The notes beneath the pieces were generated by a model that searched no databases, had not been told where the DNA came from, and saw nothing but the letters and a program-made list of their open reading frames with translations. From Competibacter_A sp003527885 (GTDB taxonomy: Bacteria > Pseudomonadota > Gammaproteobacteria > Competibacterales > Competibacteraceae): DNA of 64,000 nucleotides. Location: assembly GCA_035442025.1 (NCBI GenBank), contig DAORPQ010000002.1, positions 83,577 to 147,576 of the forward strand. Reading direction: 5' to 3'. The position numbers and the translations under genes are program-made. This document shows, piece after piece, positions 51,291 through 58,862 of this stretch (within the stretch, counting starts at the first letter, position 1; each line of letters opens with the position of its first letter).

Positions 51291-52520
51291 TCAATTCCGC
51301 TGCGGCCGCAACCGCTTGTAAAGATCGAAGGTTTGCTGGGCGATGCTGCGCCAGCTGTAATAGCGCTCGACCCGTTCGCGGCCCGCTTGACCCATACGCT
51401 GACACAGGTCGCTGTCGTTGGCTAGGCGGTTGATGGCATCGGCCAAGCCGCGTTCGAATTTTGCCGGGGCGATCGGATCGTGCGGCGGTTCCGCTGACAG
51501 GTGCGGGTCGACCAGAAAACCGGTTTCACCGTGCACCACGACCTCGGTAATGCCGCCGACCGCGCTACCGACCACGGGCGTTCCGCACGCCATGGCTTCC
51601 AGGTTGATGATGCCGAACGGCTCGTAAATCGAAGGGCAGCAAAAGATGGTCGCGTGCGAATACAGGGTGATGGTGGTTTGCCGCGACACCATTTTCGGGA
51701 TCCAAACGATACCGTCCCGCTGCCTTTGCAGCTCCTGCACCATTTCTTCCAGCTCACGCTGCATGGCCAAGGTGTCGGCGTCGCCCGCGCAAAACACGAC
51801 CTGCAATTTGCGGTCGAAGTGCGGGACCGCTTGCAGCAGGTAGTAAAGACCCTTCTGTCGGGTCATCCGGCCGACGAACAGCACGTAGGGGCGATCGGGG
51901 TCGATGCCCAGCTCGACGAGCGTTTCGGGAGCGTGGGTCGGTTTGTATTCATCGATATCGATACCGTTGGGAATGACCACGACCCGGGTGGGATCCACAT
52001 CGAACAGCCGCAGCACGTCGTCGCGGGTGCTGCGCGAGACGGCGATAATGGCATCGGCCATTTCGAGCGCGGATTTCTCGATCCAGCAGGACAGATCGTA
52101 ACCGTGACCGAGTTGCTCGCGTTTCCAGGGCCGCAGCGGCTCCAGCGAATGAACGGTGATCACCAAGGGAATATTGTAAAGGATCTTGGCCAGAATACCG
52201 CTGAAGTGGGCGTACCAGGTATGGCAGTGGATGACCTCGGCGCTGCCTTCCAAATCGACGATCCCCTGACCGACGAACGCCAGACAGGTGCTCAACGCCT
52301 TGAGCGGTGACACGAAGGGTTGCGGGCAGCCGGCGAAATGGGTGGCGTCCATCTTGATGCCACGCACGTGCAATTGGCCCTCGTCGAGCGTTTGATCGTG
52401 GAAGCTGCGAACTTCCACGGGCGTGAGCTTGGCCAGTTCGCGAGATAGATACTCGACATGGACGCCGGCGCCGCCGTAAACGTAAGGGGGATATTCGTTG
52501 GTGGTCAGCAGGACGCGCAT
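51291..52520 (-). CDS. glycogen synthase / alpha-glucan glycosyltransferase (GT4, GlgM-like)
   Basis: GT4-family glycosyltransferase of 409 aa. The N-terminus LLTTNEYPPYVYGGAGVHVEYL, IPNGIDIDEY, LFVGRMTRQKGL and the EX7E motif in SIYEPFGIINLEAMACG place it in the Corynebacterium-type glycogen synthase group. Mycobacterial members (GlgM) make maltose 1-phosphate for the GlgE pathway; others extend glucan from ADP-glucose. No other glycogen gene is in the window, so pathway choice is open. It differs from the classical GT5 GlgA (about 480 aa). Confidence 0.85.
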   Translation of the reverse strand: MRVLLTTNEYPPYVYGGAGVHVEYLSRELAKLTPVEVRSFHDQTLDEGQLHVRGIKMDATHFAGCPQPFVSPLKALSTCLAFVGQGIVDLEGSAEVIHCHTWYAHFSGILAKILYNIPLVITVHSLEPLRPWKREQLGHGYDLSCWIEKSALEMADAIIAVSRSTRDDVLRLFDVDPTRVVVIPNGIDIDEYKPTHAPETLVELGIDPDRPYVLFVGRMTRQKGLYYLLQAVPHFDRKLQVVFCAGDADTLAMQRELEEMVQELQRQRDGIVWIPKMVSRQTTITLYSHATIFCCPSIYEPFGIINLEAMACGTPVVGSAVGGITEVVVHGETGFLVDPHLSAEPPHDPIAPAKFERGLADAINRLANDSDLCQRMGQAGRERVERYYSWRSIAQQTFDLYKRLRPQRN

Positions 52521-52655
52521 TGTTGTTGTACTCCCTTGCCGGACTAACGGCCGTGAGGTGGGACGGGTTCCGATGGAGCGTCCAGTCGGAAAGGCTGATT
52601 ATCGCAGCATTATGCCAAGCGGAGTGCGCCTAATGGAAGGGTGAAGCAAAGCCCT

Positions 52656-53234
52656 TCAAAACCCTGCCATTAAAGTGTGGATTTCAGCGAGCATCGCCCG
52701 TCGTTCGGCGTCGGAGACCGTGGTTACCTCATAGAACGCCCGGTGCGCGACATTGCGGATTCCGCAAGCGCCCAGCACGCCCTCGGCCATGGGGCGAACC
52801 AGCAATTCGTGCCAGCGCTCGCGTTGGTAAGTGGCCTCGTCCCCACCCAGCGTATTGATGATCAGCGCTTTCTCGTGGGTCAACAAACCTTTCATGCCTC
52901 CGGCGCCGACCTCGAAAGCAAATTTGTGGGTGAAAACCCGGTCGATCCAACCTTTTAAAATGGCCGGTGGCCCGAACCACCAGATCGGGTAGATGAACAC
53001 CAGTTTGTGCGCCCAAAGGACGGCGTCCTGTTCGCGGCGGGTGTCGGCCGGCAGGTCGCCGCGCCAGTTGCGCATGAGGTCTTCGCCGTCTAGGACCGCC
53101 CGACAGTGCATCTCGTACAGATCGTGGATGCGGGTCACATGGCCGCGATCGCGCAAAGCGGTCTCCACCGCCTCAAGAATGGCCCGATTGAAGCTGCGCG
53201 GGTTAGGGTGAGCGTAAATGGTGAGCACATTCAT
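52656..53234 (-). CDS. flavodoxin-fold NAD(P)H:quinone oxidoreductase-like protein
   Basis: 192 aa from MNVLTIYAHPNPRSFNRAIL. The family pattern of NQO1/MdaB/KefF-type flavoproteins is clear: AHPNPRSFN for the FMN phosphate, VFIYPIWWFGPPAILKGWIDRVF and NTLGGDEATYQRE. It likely reduces quinones or related electrophiles by two electrons, protecting against redox stress. An upstream in-frame ATG (42 nt) is rejected. It lies 91 nt upstream-to-stop from the FAH-family gene on the same strand. Confidence 0.87.
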   Translation of the reverse strand: MNVLTIYAHPNPRSFNRAILEAVETALRDRGHVTRIHDLYEMHCRAVLDGEDLMRNWRGDLPADTRREQDAVLWAHKLVFIYPIWWFGPPAILKGWIDRVFTHKFAFEVGAGGMKGLLTHEKALIINTLGGDEATYQRERWHELLVRPMAEGVLGACGIRNVAHRAFYEVTTVSDAERRAMLAEIHTLMAGF

Positions 53235-53325
53235 GGGGCTGAAATCGCGTTGCCCGCCACGGGAAGCCATTTCCAAGGCGTCGGGGTGACGGTTCGAAAA
53301 TCGGGGAGGCGGTAGTGCGGGCCGC

Positions 53326-53985
53326 TCACGCGACCCGCGCGGCGAAACCGTGGCCGGCTAAACCCAGAAGAAGTTGGTCGCCGGCTCGCAACGGCCCGAC
53401 ACCGGCCGGCGTCCCGGTCAGCACCACATCGCCCGGCAGTAATGTAAAGTGAGTGGAGATATGGGCGATCAGTTCAAAAATGCCGAGCATCATGTCTCGG
53501 GTGTTGCCTTGCTGGCGGAGTTCGCCGTTGACGTGCAGCGTCAAATCGGTGGCTTGCGGGTCGGGTAGGGCGTCTGGCGCGAGAAAGGGCGACAGCGGGC
53601 AAGCGCCGTCGAAGGCCTTGGCGGTTTCCCAGGGATGGCCTTTTTGCTTGGATCCGTTTTGCAAATCCCGCAAGGTCAAATCCAGGGCGACGCCGTAGCC
53701 GGCCACGGCTTGGCGGGCGGTTTCGGGGCCGGCATCGCGCAGTTGTCGGCCTACCAACACGGCCAGCTCAACCTCATGATGACAGCTGCCCCGGCCCTTT
53801 GGCAGTTGAATCGGCTCGTCCAGTGCCGTAAGGGACGTGGAGGGTTTGATGAACAGGATGGGGGTTTCCGGCACCGCGTTGTTCAGTTCGCGGATGTGGT
53901 CCAGGTAGTTGCGACCGATGCAAACGACCTTGCCGGGGGGTAGATCGAGTGGGCTGCCATCCAGATAGCGATGCTGGTATGCCAC
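53326..53985 (-). CDS. fumarylacetoacetate hydrolase family protein
   Basis: 219 aa with the FAH C-terminal domain fold: KVVCIGRNYLDHIRELN, FIKPSTSL, metal ligands in HHEVELAVLVG, DLTLRDLQ and LLPGDVVLTGTPAGVG. Short single-domain members include acylpyruvate hydrolases and oxaloacetate decarboxylases (YcgM/FAHD1-like). Which reaction applies cannot be told from sequence. Transcribed ahead of the quinone-reductase gene, divergent from the alcohol dehydrogenase. Confidence 0.88.
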   Translation of the reverse strand: MAYQHRYLDGSPLDLPPGKVVCIGRNYLDHIRELNNAVPETPILFIKPSTSLTALDEPIQLPKGRGSCHHEVELAVLVGRQLRDAGPETARQAVAGYGVALDLTLRDLQNGSKQKGHPWETAKAFDGACPLSPFLAPDALPDPQATDLTLHVNGELRQQGNTRDMMLGIFELIAHISTHFTLLPGDVVLTGTPAGVGPLRAGDQLLLGLAGHGFAARVA

Positions 53986-54056
53986 GAAAATCTCCTGTTG
54001 AAGTCTGTTGGTCGGGCGTTCGTGCTTCCGGTTTGAGCGTTGAGCCGTGGGCGGGG

Positions 54057-54104
54057 CGGGCCTTGCCGGCGGTATTACGCTCGCTGGACCGCCGGCAAGG
54101 CCCG
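54057..54104. repeat. 16-bp perfect inverted repeat
   Basis: CGGGCCTTGCCGGCGG (54057-54072) and CCGCCGGCAAGGCCCG (54089-54104) with a 16-nt loop. No T tract on either side. It lies in the region between two divergent genes, 57 nt past the end of a doubtful small minus-strand ORF. Confidence 0.8.
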
Positions 54105-54160
54105 GTGAAATCGGGGCCCGAACGAATTGTCGGGGCGCGGTCGGCTTTTCGTCCAGCGTT

Positions 54161-54370
54161 TTAGCCGAAAGAGTTCATTGACGGGCGCGGCGCCATTGCG
54201 GGCAGGTAACGATCTTCAATAGGCGTTGGGTTGGCCTCGGCGGTTGGCCGGTAGTCAGGATCGCGCCCGATTATCTCGATTTTGGGCATGTGCGGCGTGG
54301 CGGCCTCTGATTTGATGATCGCTTTCAAGTTGTGGTGGTCTAAGTTCCGAGTTTCCATGCCCGACGCCAA
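54161..54370 (-). CDS. doubtful small ORF, 69 codons
   Basis: Not recognised. The frame encodes 69 residues with an inner methionine giving MPKIEIIGRDPDYRPTAEAN. It is proline-rich, without signal peptide or helix. In favour: a strong inverted repeat follows its stop at a suitable distance. Against: no ribosome binding site stands out, and it overlaps the region upstream of adh. Treat as unproven. Confidence 0.25.
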   Translation of the reverse strand: MASGMETRNLDHHNLKAIIKSEAATPHMPKIEIIGRDPDYRPTAEANPTPIEDRYLPAMAPRPSMNSFG

Positions 54371-54401
54371 GATTCGGGCTTTATCAACCCGGAGAACCGT
54401 G

Positions 54402-55457
54402 ATGACGATGAACGTACTGGGTTACGCGACCCACTCCCCCACGGACGCCTTGGCCCCCTATCGTTTCGAGCGCCGCGAGCCGCGCCCGAATGATGTGGTG
54501 ATCGAGATTCTTTACTGCGGCGTCTGTCACTCCGACTTGCATACCGCGCGCAACGATTGGCACAACACGACCTATCCGGTGGTGCCCGGCCACGAAATCA
54601 TCGGCCGCGTGCTCAACGTCGGGCCGGAGGTCACCCGCTTCAAGCCGGGCGATGCGGTCGGCGTCGGCTGCATGGTCGACTCCTGCCGGCACTGCGCGGC
54701 GTGCGAACAGGGTCTGGAGCAATATTGCGAATCGTTCCCGACCCTAACCTATAACGGGGTCGACCCGCACGATCGGATGACGACCTTCGGCGGCTACTCG
54801 CAAAAGATCGTCGTCACCGAGCAGTTCGTGCTGAAAGTGCCCGATGGCCTGGATCTGGCCGGGGCCGCGCCGCTACTGTGCGCCGGGATCACCACCTGGT
54901 CGCCGCTGCGGCACTGGAAGGTCGATAAAGGCAGCAAAGTCGCGGTCGTCGGTCTGGGCGGCTTGGGCCACATGGCGCTGAAACTCGCCAAGGGTTTGGG
55001 TGCGGAGGTCACGCTGTTCACCCGCTCGCCGGGCAAGGAGCGGGACGCGCGCAGATTGGGCGCGGATCACATCGTGCTCTCCACCGATGCCGAACACATG
55101 GAGGCCGCCAAGAACCGCTTCGACCTGATCATCGACACCGTGCCGTATGTCCACGATCTTAACCCTTACCTGCCCACCCTGGCGCTGGACGGCACGCTGG
55201 TGCTGGTCGGCTATCTTGGCGATCTCGACCCGATGCTGAACACCATCCCGTTGGTCATGGGGCGCAAAGCCGTGGCCGGCTCCCTCATCGGCGGCATCGC
55301 CGAAACCCAGGAAATGCTCGATTTCTGCGGCCGGCACGGCATCACCTCCGATATCGAAATGATCGGGATGCAAGACATCGACGCCGCCTATGAGCGGATG
55401 CTCAAAAGCGATGTGAAATACCGCTTCGTAATCGACATGGCTTCACTGCAAGCCTGA
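54402..55457 (+). CDS. zinc-dependent NAD(P) alcohol dehydrogenase (YahK/CAD type)
   Basis: Medium-chain alcohol/aldehyde reductase of 351 aa. Catalytic zinc ligands are in GVCHSD and GHEIIGRV; the structural zinc cysteines are in CRHCAACEQGLEQYC; the Rossmann motif is GLGGLGHMALKLAK. This matches the YahK-like, broad-substrate aldehyde reductase group that usually prefers NADPH. The start ATG has GGAG 7 nt upstream; a second ATG follows 6 nt later. It is followed by an aldo/keto reductase in the same direction. Confidence 0.92.
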   Translation: MTMNVLGYATHSPTDALAPYRFERREPRPNDVVIEILYCGVCHSDLHTARNDWHNTTYPVVPGHEIIGRVLNVGPEVTRFKPGDAVGVGCMVDSCRHCAACEQGLEQYCESFPTLTYNGVDPHDRMTTFGGYSQKIVVTEQFVLKVPDGLDLAGAAPLLCAGITTWSPLRHWKVDKGSKVAVVGLGGLGHMALKLAKGLGAEVTLFTRSPGKERDARRLGADHIVLSTDAEHMEAAKNRFDLIIDTVPYVHDLNPYLPTLALDGTLVLVGYLGDLDPMLNTIPLVMGRKAVAGSLIGGIAETQEMLDFCGRHGITSDIEMIGMQDIDAAYERMLKSDVKYRFVIDMASLQA

Positions 55458-55554
55458 AAGCGCCCTCTCTCAACTGTTCCAATGCTTCGCCCGCGCCGGT
55501 GACCGGGTGGCCCGGCGCAGCCTTGTCTGTTTCCTTCCGCCGTGGAGAACCGCC

Positions 55555-56535
55555 ATGCAAACCCGAACCCTGGGCCGTAACGGCCTTAACGTTTCCGCCC
55601 TCGGCTTTGGCTGCATGGGCTTAAGCTTTGGCTACGGCCCGGCGCAGACCAAACAGGACGCCATCGCCCTGATCCGCCAAGCGTTCGAGAACGGCGTCAC
55701 CTTCTTCGACACCGCCGAGGCGTATGGGGCCTTGAACGAGGAAATGGTGGGCGAAGCCGTGGCGCCGTTCCGCGATCAGGTGACCGTCGCCACCAAGTTC
55801 GGCTTCAGGGACGGCGACTCGAAACAGGGCATGGACAGCCGCCCCGAACGCATCCGCTTCGTCGCCGAGCAGTCGTTGCAGCGCCTGAAGACCGACCGCA
55901 TCGACCTGTTTTACCAGCATCGGGTCGACCCCAACGTGCCGATGGCGGAGGTCGCCGGCGCGGTCAAGGACCTGATTGCGGCGGGCAAGGTCAGGCACTT
56001 CGGCCTGTCGGAAGCGGGCGCGGCGTCGCTTCGTCAGGCGCACGCCGTGCAGCCGGTCGCCGCCCTGCAAAGCGAATATTCGCTGTGGTGGCGCGAGCCG
56101 GAGGCGGAAATTCTGCCGACGCTCGAAGAACTCGGCATCGGCTTTGTGCCGTTTAGCCCGCTCGGCAAAGGCTTCCTGACCGGCAAGATCGACGACAAGA
56201 CCGAATTCGCCCAAGACGATTTCCGCAACATCGTGCCGCGCTTCGCCGCCGAGGCGCGCAAGGCCAACCAGGCGCTGGTGGATGAAATCGGCCGGATCGC
56301 CGCCGACAAACATGCCACGCCCGCCCAAATCGCGCTGGCCTGGCTGCTGGCGCAAAAGCCCTGGATCGTGCCGATTCCCGGCACCACCAAATCGTATCGC
56401 CTGCTGGAAAACCTCGGCGGTGCGGCGGTGGCGTTGGGCGAGGCCGACCTCGCCCGAATTGCGGAGGCGCTGGCCCGGATTCCGGTGGAAGGCGCGCGCT
56501 ATCCGGCGGCGCTGGCTGCCCGCGCCGGACGCTGA
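55555..56535 (+). CDS. aldo/keto reductase
   Basis: NADPH-dependent carbonyl reductase of 326 aa from MQTRTLGRNGL. The catalytic tetrad is visible: Asp52 and Tyr57 in FDTAEAYG, Lys81 in ATKFGF and His122 in YQHRVD; the cofactor region is PIPGTTKSYRL. It belongs to the AKR group of YakC/Tas-like proteins. It lies 97 nt after adh and 10 nt before the CMD-family gene, suggesting a carbonyl-detoxifying unit. Confidence 0.92.
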   Translation: MQTRTLGRNGLNVSALGFGCMGLSFGYGPAQTKQDAIALIRQAFENGVTFFDTAEAYGALNEEMVGEAVAPFRDQVTVATKFGFRDGDSKQGMDSRPERIRFVAEQSLQRLKTDRIDLFYQHRVDPNVPMAEVAGAVKDLIAAGKVRHFGLSEAGAASLRQAHAVQPVAALQSEYSLWWREPEAEILPTLEELGIGFVPFSPLGKGFLTGKIDDKTEFAQDDFRNIVPRFAAEARKANQALVDEIGRIAADKHATPAQIALAWLLAQKPWIVPIPGTTKSYRLLENLGGAAVALGEADLARIAEALARIPVEGARYPAALAARAGR

Positions 56536-56545
56536 GGAGCGCGAC

Positions 56546-57337
56546 ATGGCCATCACTGAAGCGGCCCAGCGCCATCACGACGAATTGTTCCCGAATCACG
56601 CATCGACGCTGAAAATCACCGATCCCGAATTGATCGAGATTTTCGACAATTGGGCCTTCGACGAGGTGCTGGAGCACGCCGTGCTCGACATCCGCACCCG
56701 GCTGATGATGCAACTGGGGGCGATCATCGCCAGCCAGGCGGTGGCCGAATATCGGGTGATGCTAGGTGCGGCGCTCAATGTCGGCGTGACGCCGGTCGAA
56801 GCCAAGGAGATTCTCTATCAGGCCGTGCCCTATGTCGGCATGGCCAAGGTGTTCGATTTCTTGCACGCCACCAACGAGGTGCTGCAAGCGCGCGGCGTCG
56901 CGCTGCCGCTGCCGGGCCAGTCCACCACCGACCCCCAAACGCGGACGGGAAAAGGGCTGGAGGTGCAGAAGCGGATTTTCGGTGAAATGATCGACCGGCT
57001 GTACGCGCAATCGCCCAAGGATCAGTTGCACATCCAGGAATATCTCTCCGCCAACTGCTTCGGCGATTACTACACCCGCGCCGGACTAGAGCTACAAACC
57101 CGCGAACTGCTGACCTTTGCTATGCTGGCCGCGCTCGGCGGCTGCGAGGCGCAACTGGCCGGGCATGTCGCCGGCAACTTGGCCGTCGGCAACGACCGCC
57201 GCGCGCTGGTCGGCACGCTGACCCAACTGCTGCCCTTCATCGGCTACCTGCGCACCTTGAACGCGCTGCGGGTGGTCAACGAGGGCACGAAAAGCGGGGC
57301 TGACGGAACCCCATCGGGGATGGCCCAATCGAGCTAA
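56546..57337 (+). CDS. carboxymuconolactone decarboxylase family protein, two-domain
   Basis: 263 aa with two AhpD-like all-helical CMD domains (about 35-110 and 145-240). The second has GGCEAQLAGHVAGNL with a Cys and a His placed as in the family; the first has only the helical frame. Members range from true decarboxylases to peroxidase-like proteins, so no reaction is assigned. The start ATG follows GAGGAG. The gene is 10 nt after the aldo/keto reductase and 17 nt before the LtrA remnant. Confidence 0.85.
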   Translation: MAITEAAQRHHDELFPNHASTLKITDPELIEIFDNWAFDEVLEHAVLDIRTRLMMQLGAIIASQAVAEYRVMLGAALNVGVTPVEAKEILYQAVPYVGMAKVFDFLHATNEVLQARGVALPLPGQSTTDPQTRTGKGLEVQKRIFGEMIDRLYAQSPKDQLHIQEYLSANCFGDYYTRAGLELQTRELLTFAMLAALGGCEAQLAGHVAGNLAVGNDRRALVGTLTQLLPFIGYLRTLNALRVVNEGTKSGADGTPSGMAQSS

Positions 57338-57354
57338 GCAAACGAGGATACCCG

Positions 57355-57756
57355 ATGACCGCTGCCGATCACCCCATCTCCGAGCCGAAATACGAGGTCA
57401 CTCCGTTGGAGTTGTTTTTCGATCTCGTCTTCGTGTTCGGGGTGTCGCAGCTCTCGCATTATCTGTTGGCGCATTTGTCGTGGCGGGGCACGGCTGAGAC
57501 ACTGGTGATGCTGGCGGCGATTTTCGCGGTCTGGTTTTCCACCAGTTGGTCTGCCACCATGATCCGGGCCGATGAATCGCGAACGCGCGGGTTACTTCTG
57601 GCGGTGATGTTGCTGGGCCTGTTCATGAACGCGGCGGTGACCTGGGCCTTCACCCGGTCGGGCTGGGCCTTCATAACGCCCTTGCCGCTGATTCAAATCG
57701 GGCGGGCGGTCTGGACCTTCGTCAACGTCACGGAACCCGCGCTGCGCGATCACTAG
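57355..57756 (+). pseudogene. truncated low-temperature-requirement A (LtrA) family gene
   Basis: 133 codons with a normal start (GAGG upstream) and the LtrA N-terminal signature VTPLELFFDLVFVFGVSQLSH (written in part), AAIFAVWFSTSWSATM and three or four helices. LtrA proteins usually have about 360-400 residues, so only the first third remains. The frame stops at TAG and no continuation is seen before the next gene 66 nt later on the other strand. It may be a 3'-deleted remnant or a functional short form. Confidence 0.75.
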
Positions 57757-57822
57757 GCCACGCGACGCGCGGCCGACAAAAAACGCTGGTGCGGTCAGCA
57801 TCCAGCCGTTGGCGGCGAGAGC

Positions 57823-58860
57823 TCACGCCATGAAATAAGTCGCTGCGATCAGATCGTGCAGGGCGCCCAAACCGATCTGAAATTCATCGATGAATTCGTG
57901 CAAGCCTTCGTGCGCCAACTCGGGTATTTCCGCCGAGTTCAGCCGCTGTTTGAGGGCATTGACGGCGGCCAGCGAGGCGGCGTTTTTGGGTAGCTTGCGC
58001 AGACAAAACTCCAGTTCTTGCAAGCAAAACGACACGGCGCGCGGAAAGGAGGGGTCTTGGAGCAAGAATTTCACCACGTCGGAACCGCCGACCCGCAGGC
58101 GCACTTGCTGGCGATACATCTGGTAGGCGCTCAACGATTTCAACACGCTCATCCATTGGATGCTATCGAACGGGGTTTGCTCTTCCTGGCCGGATGCCGT
58201 GCCTTGAACTTGGCTTTGAGCGAGGGTTTGAACCTGACTTTGGGCTTGACGGCTTTCGGTCTTGCTAGATTTTCGGGCCTGTTCGGGCGCTGCCGGAAGA
58301 GCGGTGCGCGGCAGCAGATCGGCCGAACGCACGTCCAGAATCCGGGTCGTCATGTCGGCGCGCTCCAGAAAGCGGCCCAGCCGGACGAAATCATAGGCGG
58401 CGCTGCGGCTCATGGAACCGGCCAGCAGGCCGTTGATCTGCTGCGCGCCGCGGATGACCCGGCGCAAAAATTCGAAGCGGCCGCGTCGGGTCGGCAGGTG
58501 GTCGCGCGCGAAGATGTATACGCTGTTGATCTGCTCCCAGGCTTCTTGCGGCACGGTGTCGCGCGTGGTGCGCAAATTCTCGCGGGCGGCGGCCAGACTG
58601 CACAGGATCGAACCGGGGTTATCGCTGTCGCCGATCAGGAATTTGACGACGGTGTTCTCATCGGCAAGCCGTTGGGGGTCTTTTTCGTAAAACTGTTCTT
58701 CGGCTCCGACGATGAAAATCAACGGCAACCAGCCAAAGGTCATGCTGCGCGGCAGGTCCAACAACAGGTTGGTGTTGACGTTGATGAGGCGGGCCGTGTC
58801 CTCGGCGCGCTCGATGTGGCGAGCCATCCAGTAAATGTTGTGGGCAACGCGAGATAGCAT
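57823..58860 (-). CDS. alpha-E domain protein (COG2307 type)
   Basis: 345-aa helical protein starting MLSRVAHNIYWMARHIERAEDTARLI, the hallmark of the alpha-E family. A second family segment is SRSAAYDFVRLGRFLERADMTTRILDVR (written in part). Between the helical halves lies a low-complexity Gln/Ser insert with QSQVQ repeated (about 205-230). The family occurs next to circularly permuted ATP-grasp enzymes and is predicted to take part in a peptide-ligase system. Here its gene starts 2 nt after the ATP-grasp gene. Confidence 0.9.
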   Translation of the reverse strand: MLSRVAHNIYWMARHIERAEDTARLINVNTNLLLDLPRSMTFGWLPLIFIVGAEEQFYEKDPQRLADENTVVKFLIGDSDNPGSILCSLAAARENLRTTRDTVPQEAWEQINSVYIFARDHLPTRRGRFEFLRRVIRGAQQINGLLAGSMSRSAAYDFVRLGRFLERADMTTRILDVRSADLLPRTALPAAPEQARKSSKTESRQAQSQVQTLAQSQVQGTASGQEEQTPFDSIQWMSVLKSLSAYQMYRQQVRLRVGGSDVVKFLLQDPSFPRAVSFCLQELEFCLRKLPKNAASLAAVNALKQRLNSAEIPELAHEGLHEFIDEFQIGLGALHDLIAATYFMA

Positions 58861-58862
58861 GG

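Larger units (their letters stand above)
53986..54401. other. divergent intergenic region FAH gene - adh
   Basis: 416 nt holding a 16-bp perfect inverted repeat (54057-54104) and one doubtful small minus-strand frame (54161-54370). The ADH side ends with GGAG 7 nt before its ATG. The promoters of both flanking genes should be here; I see no confident -10/-35 pair. Confidence 0.5.
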
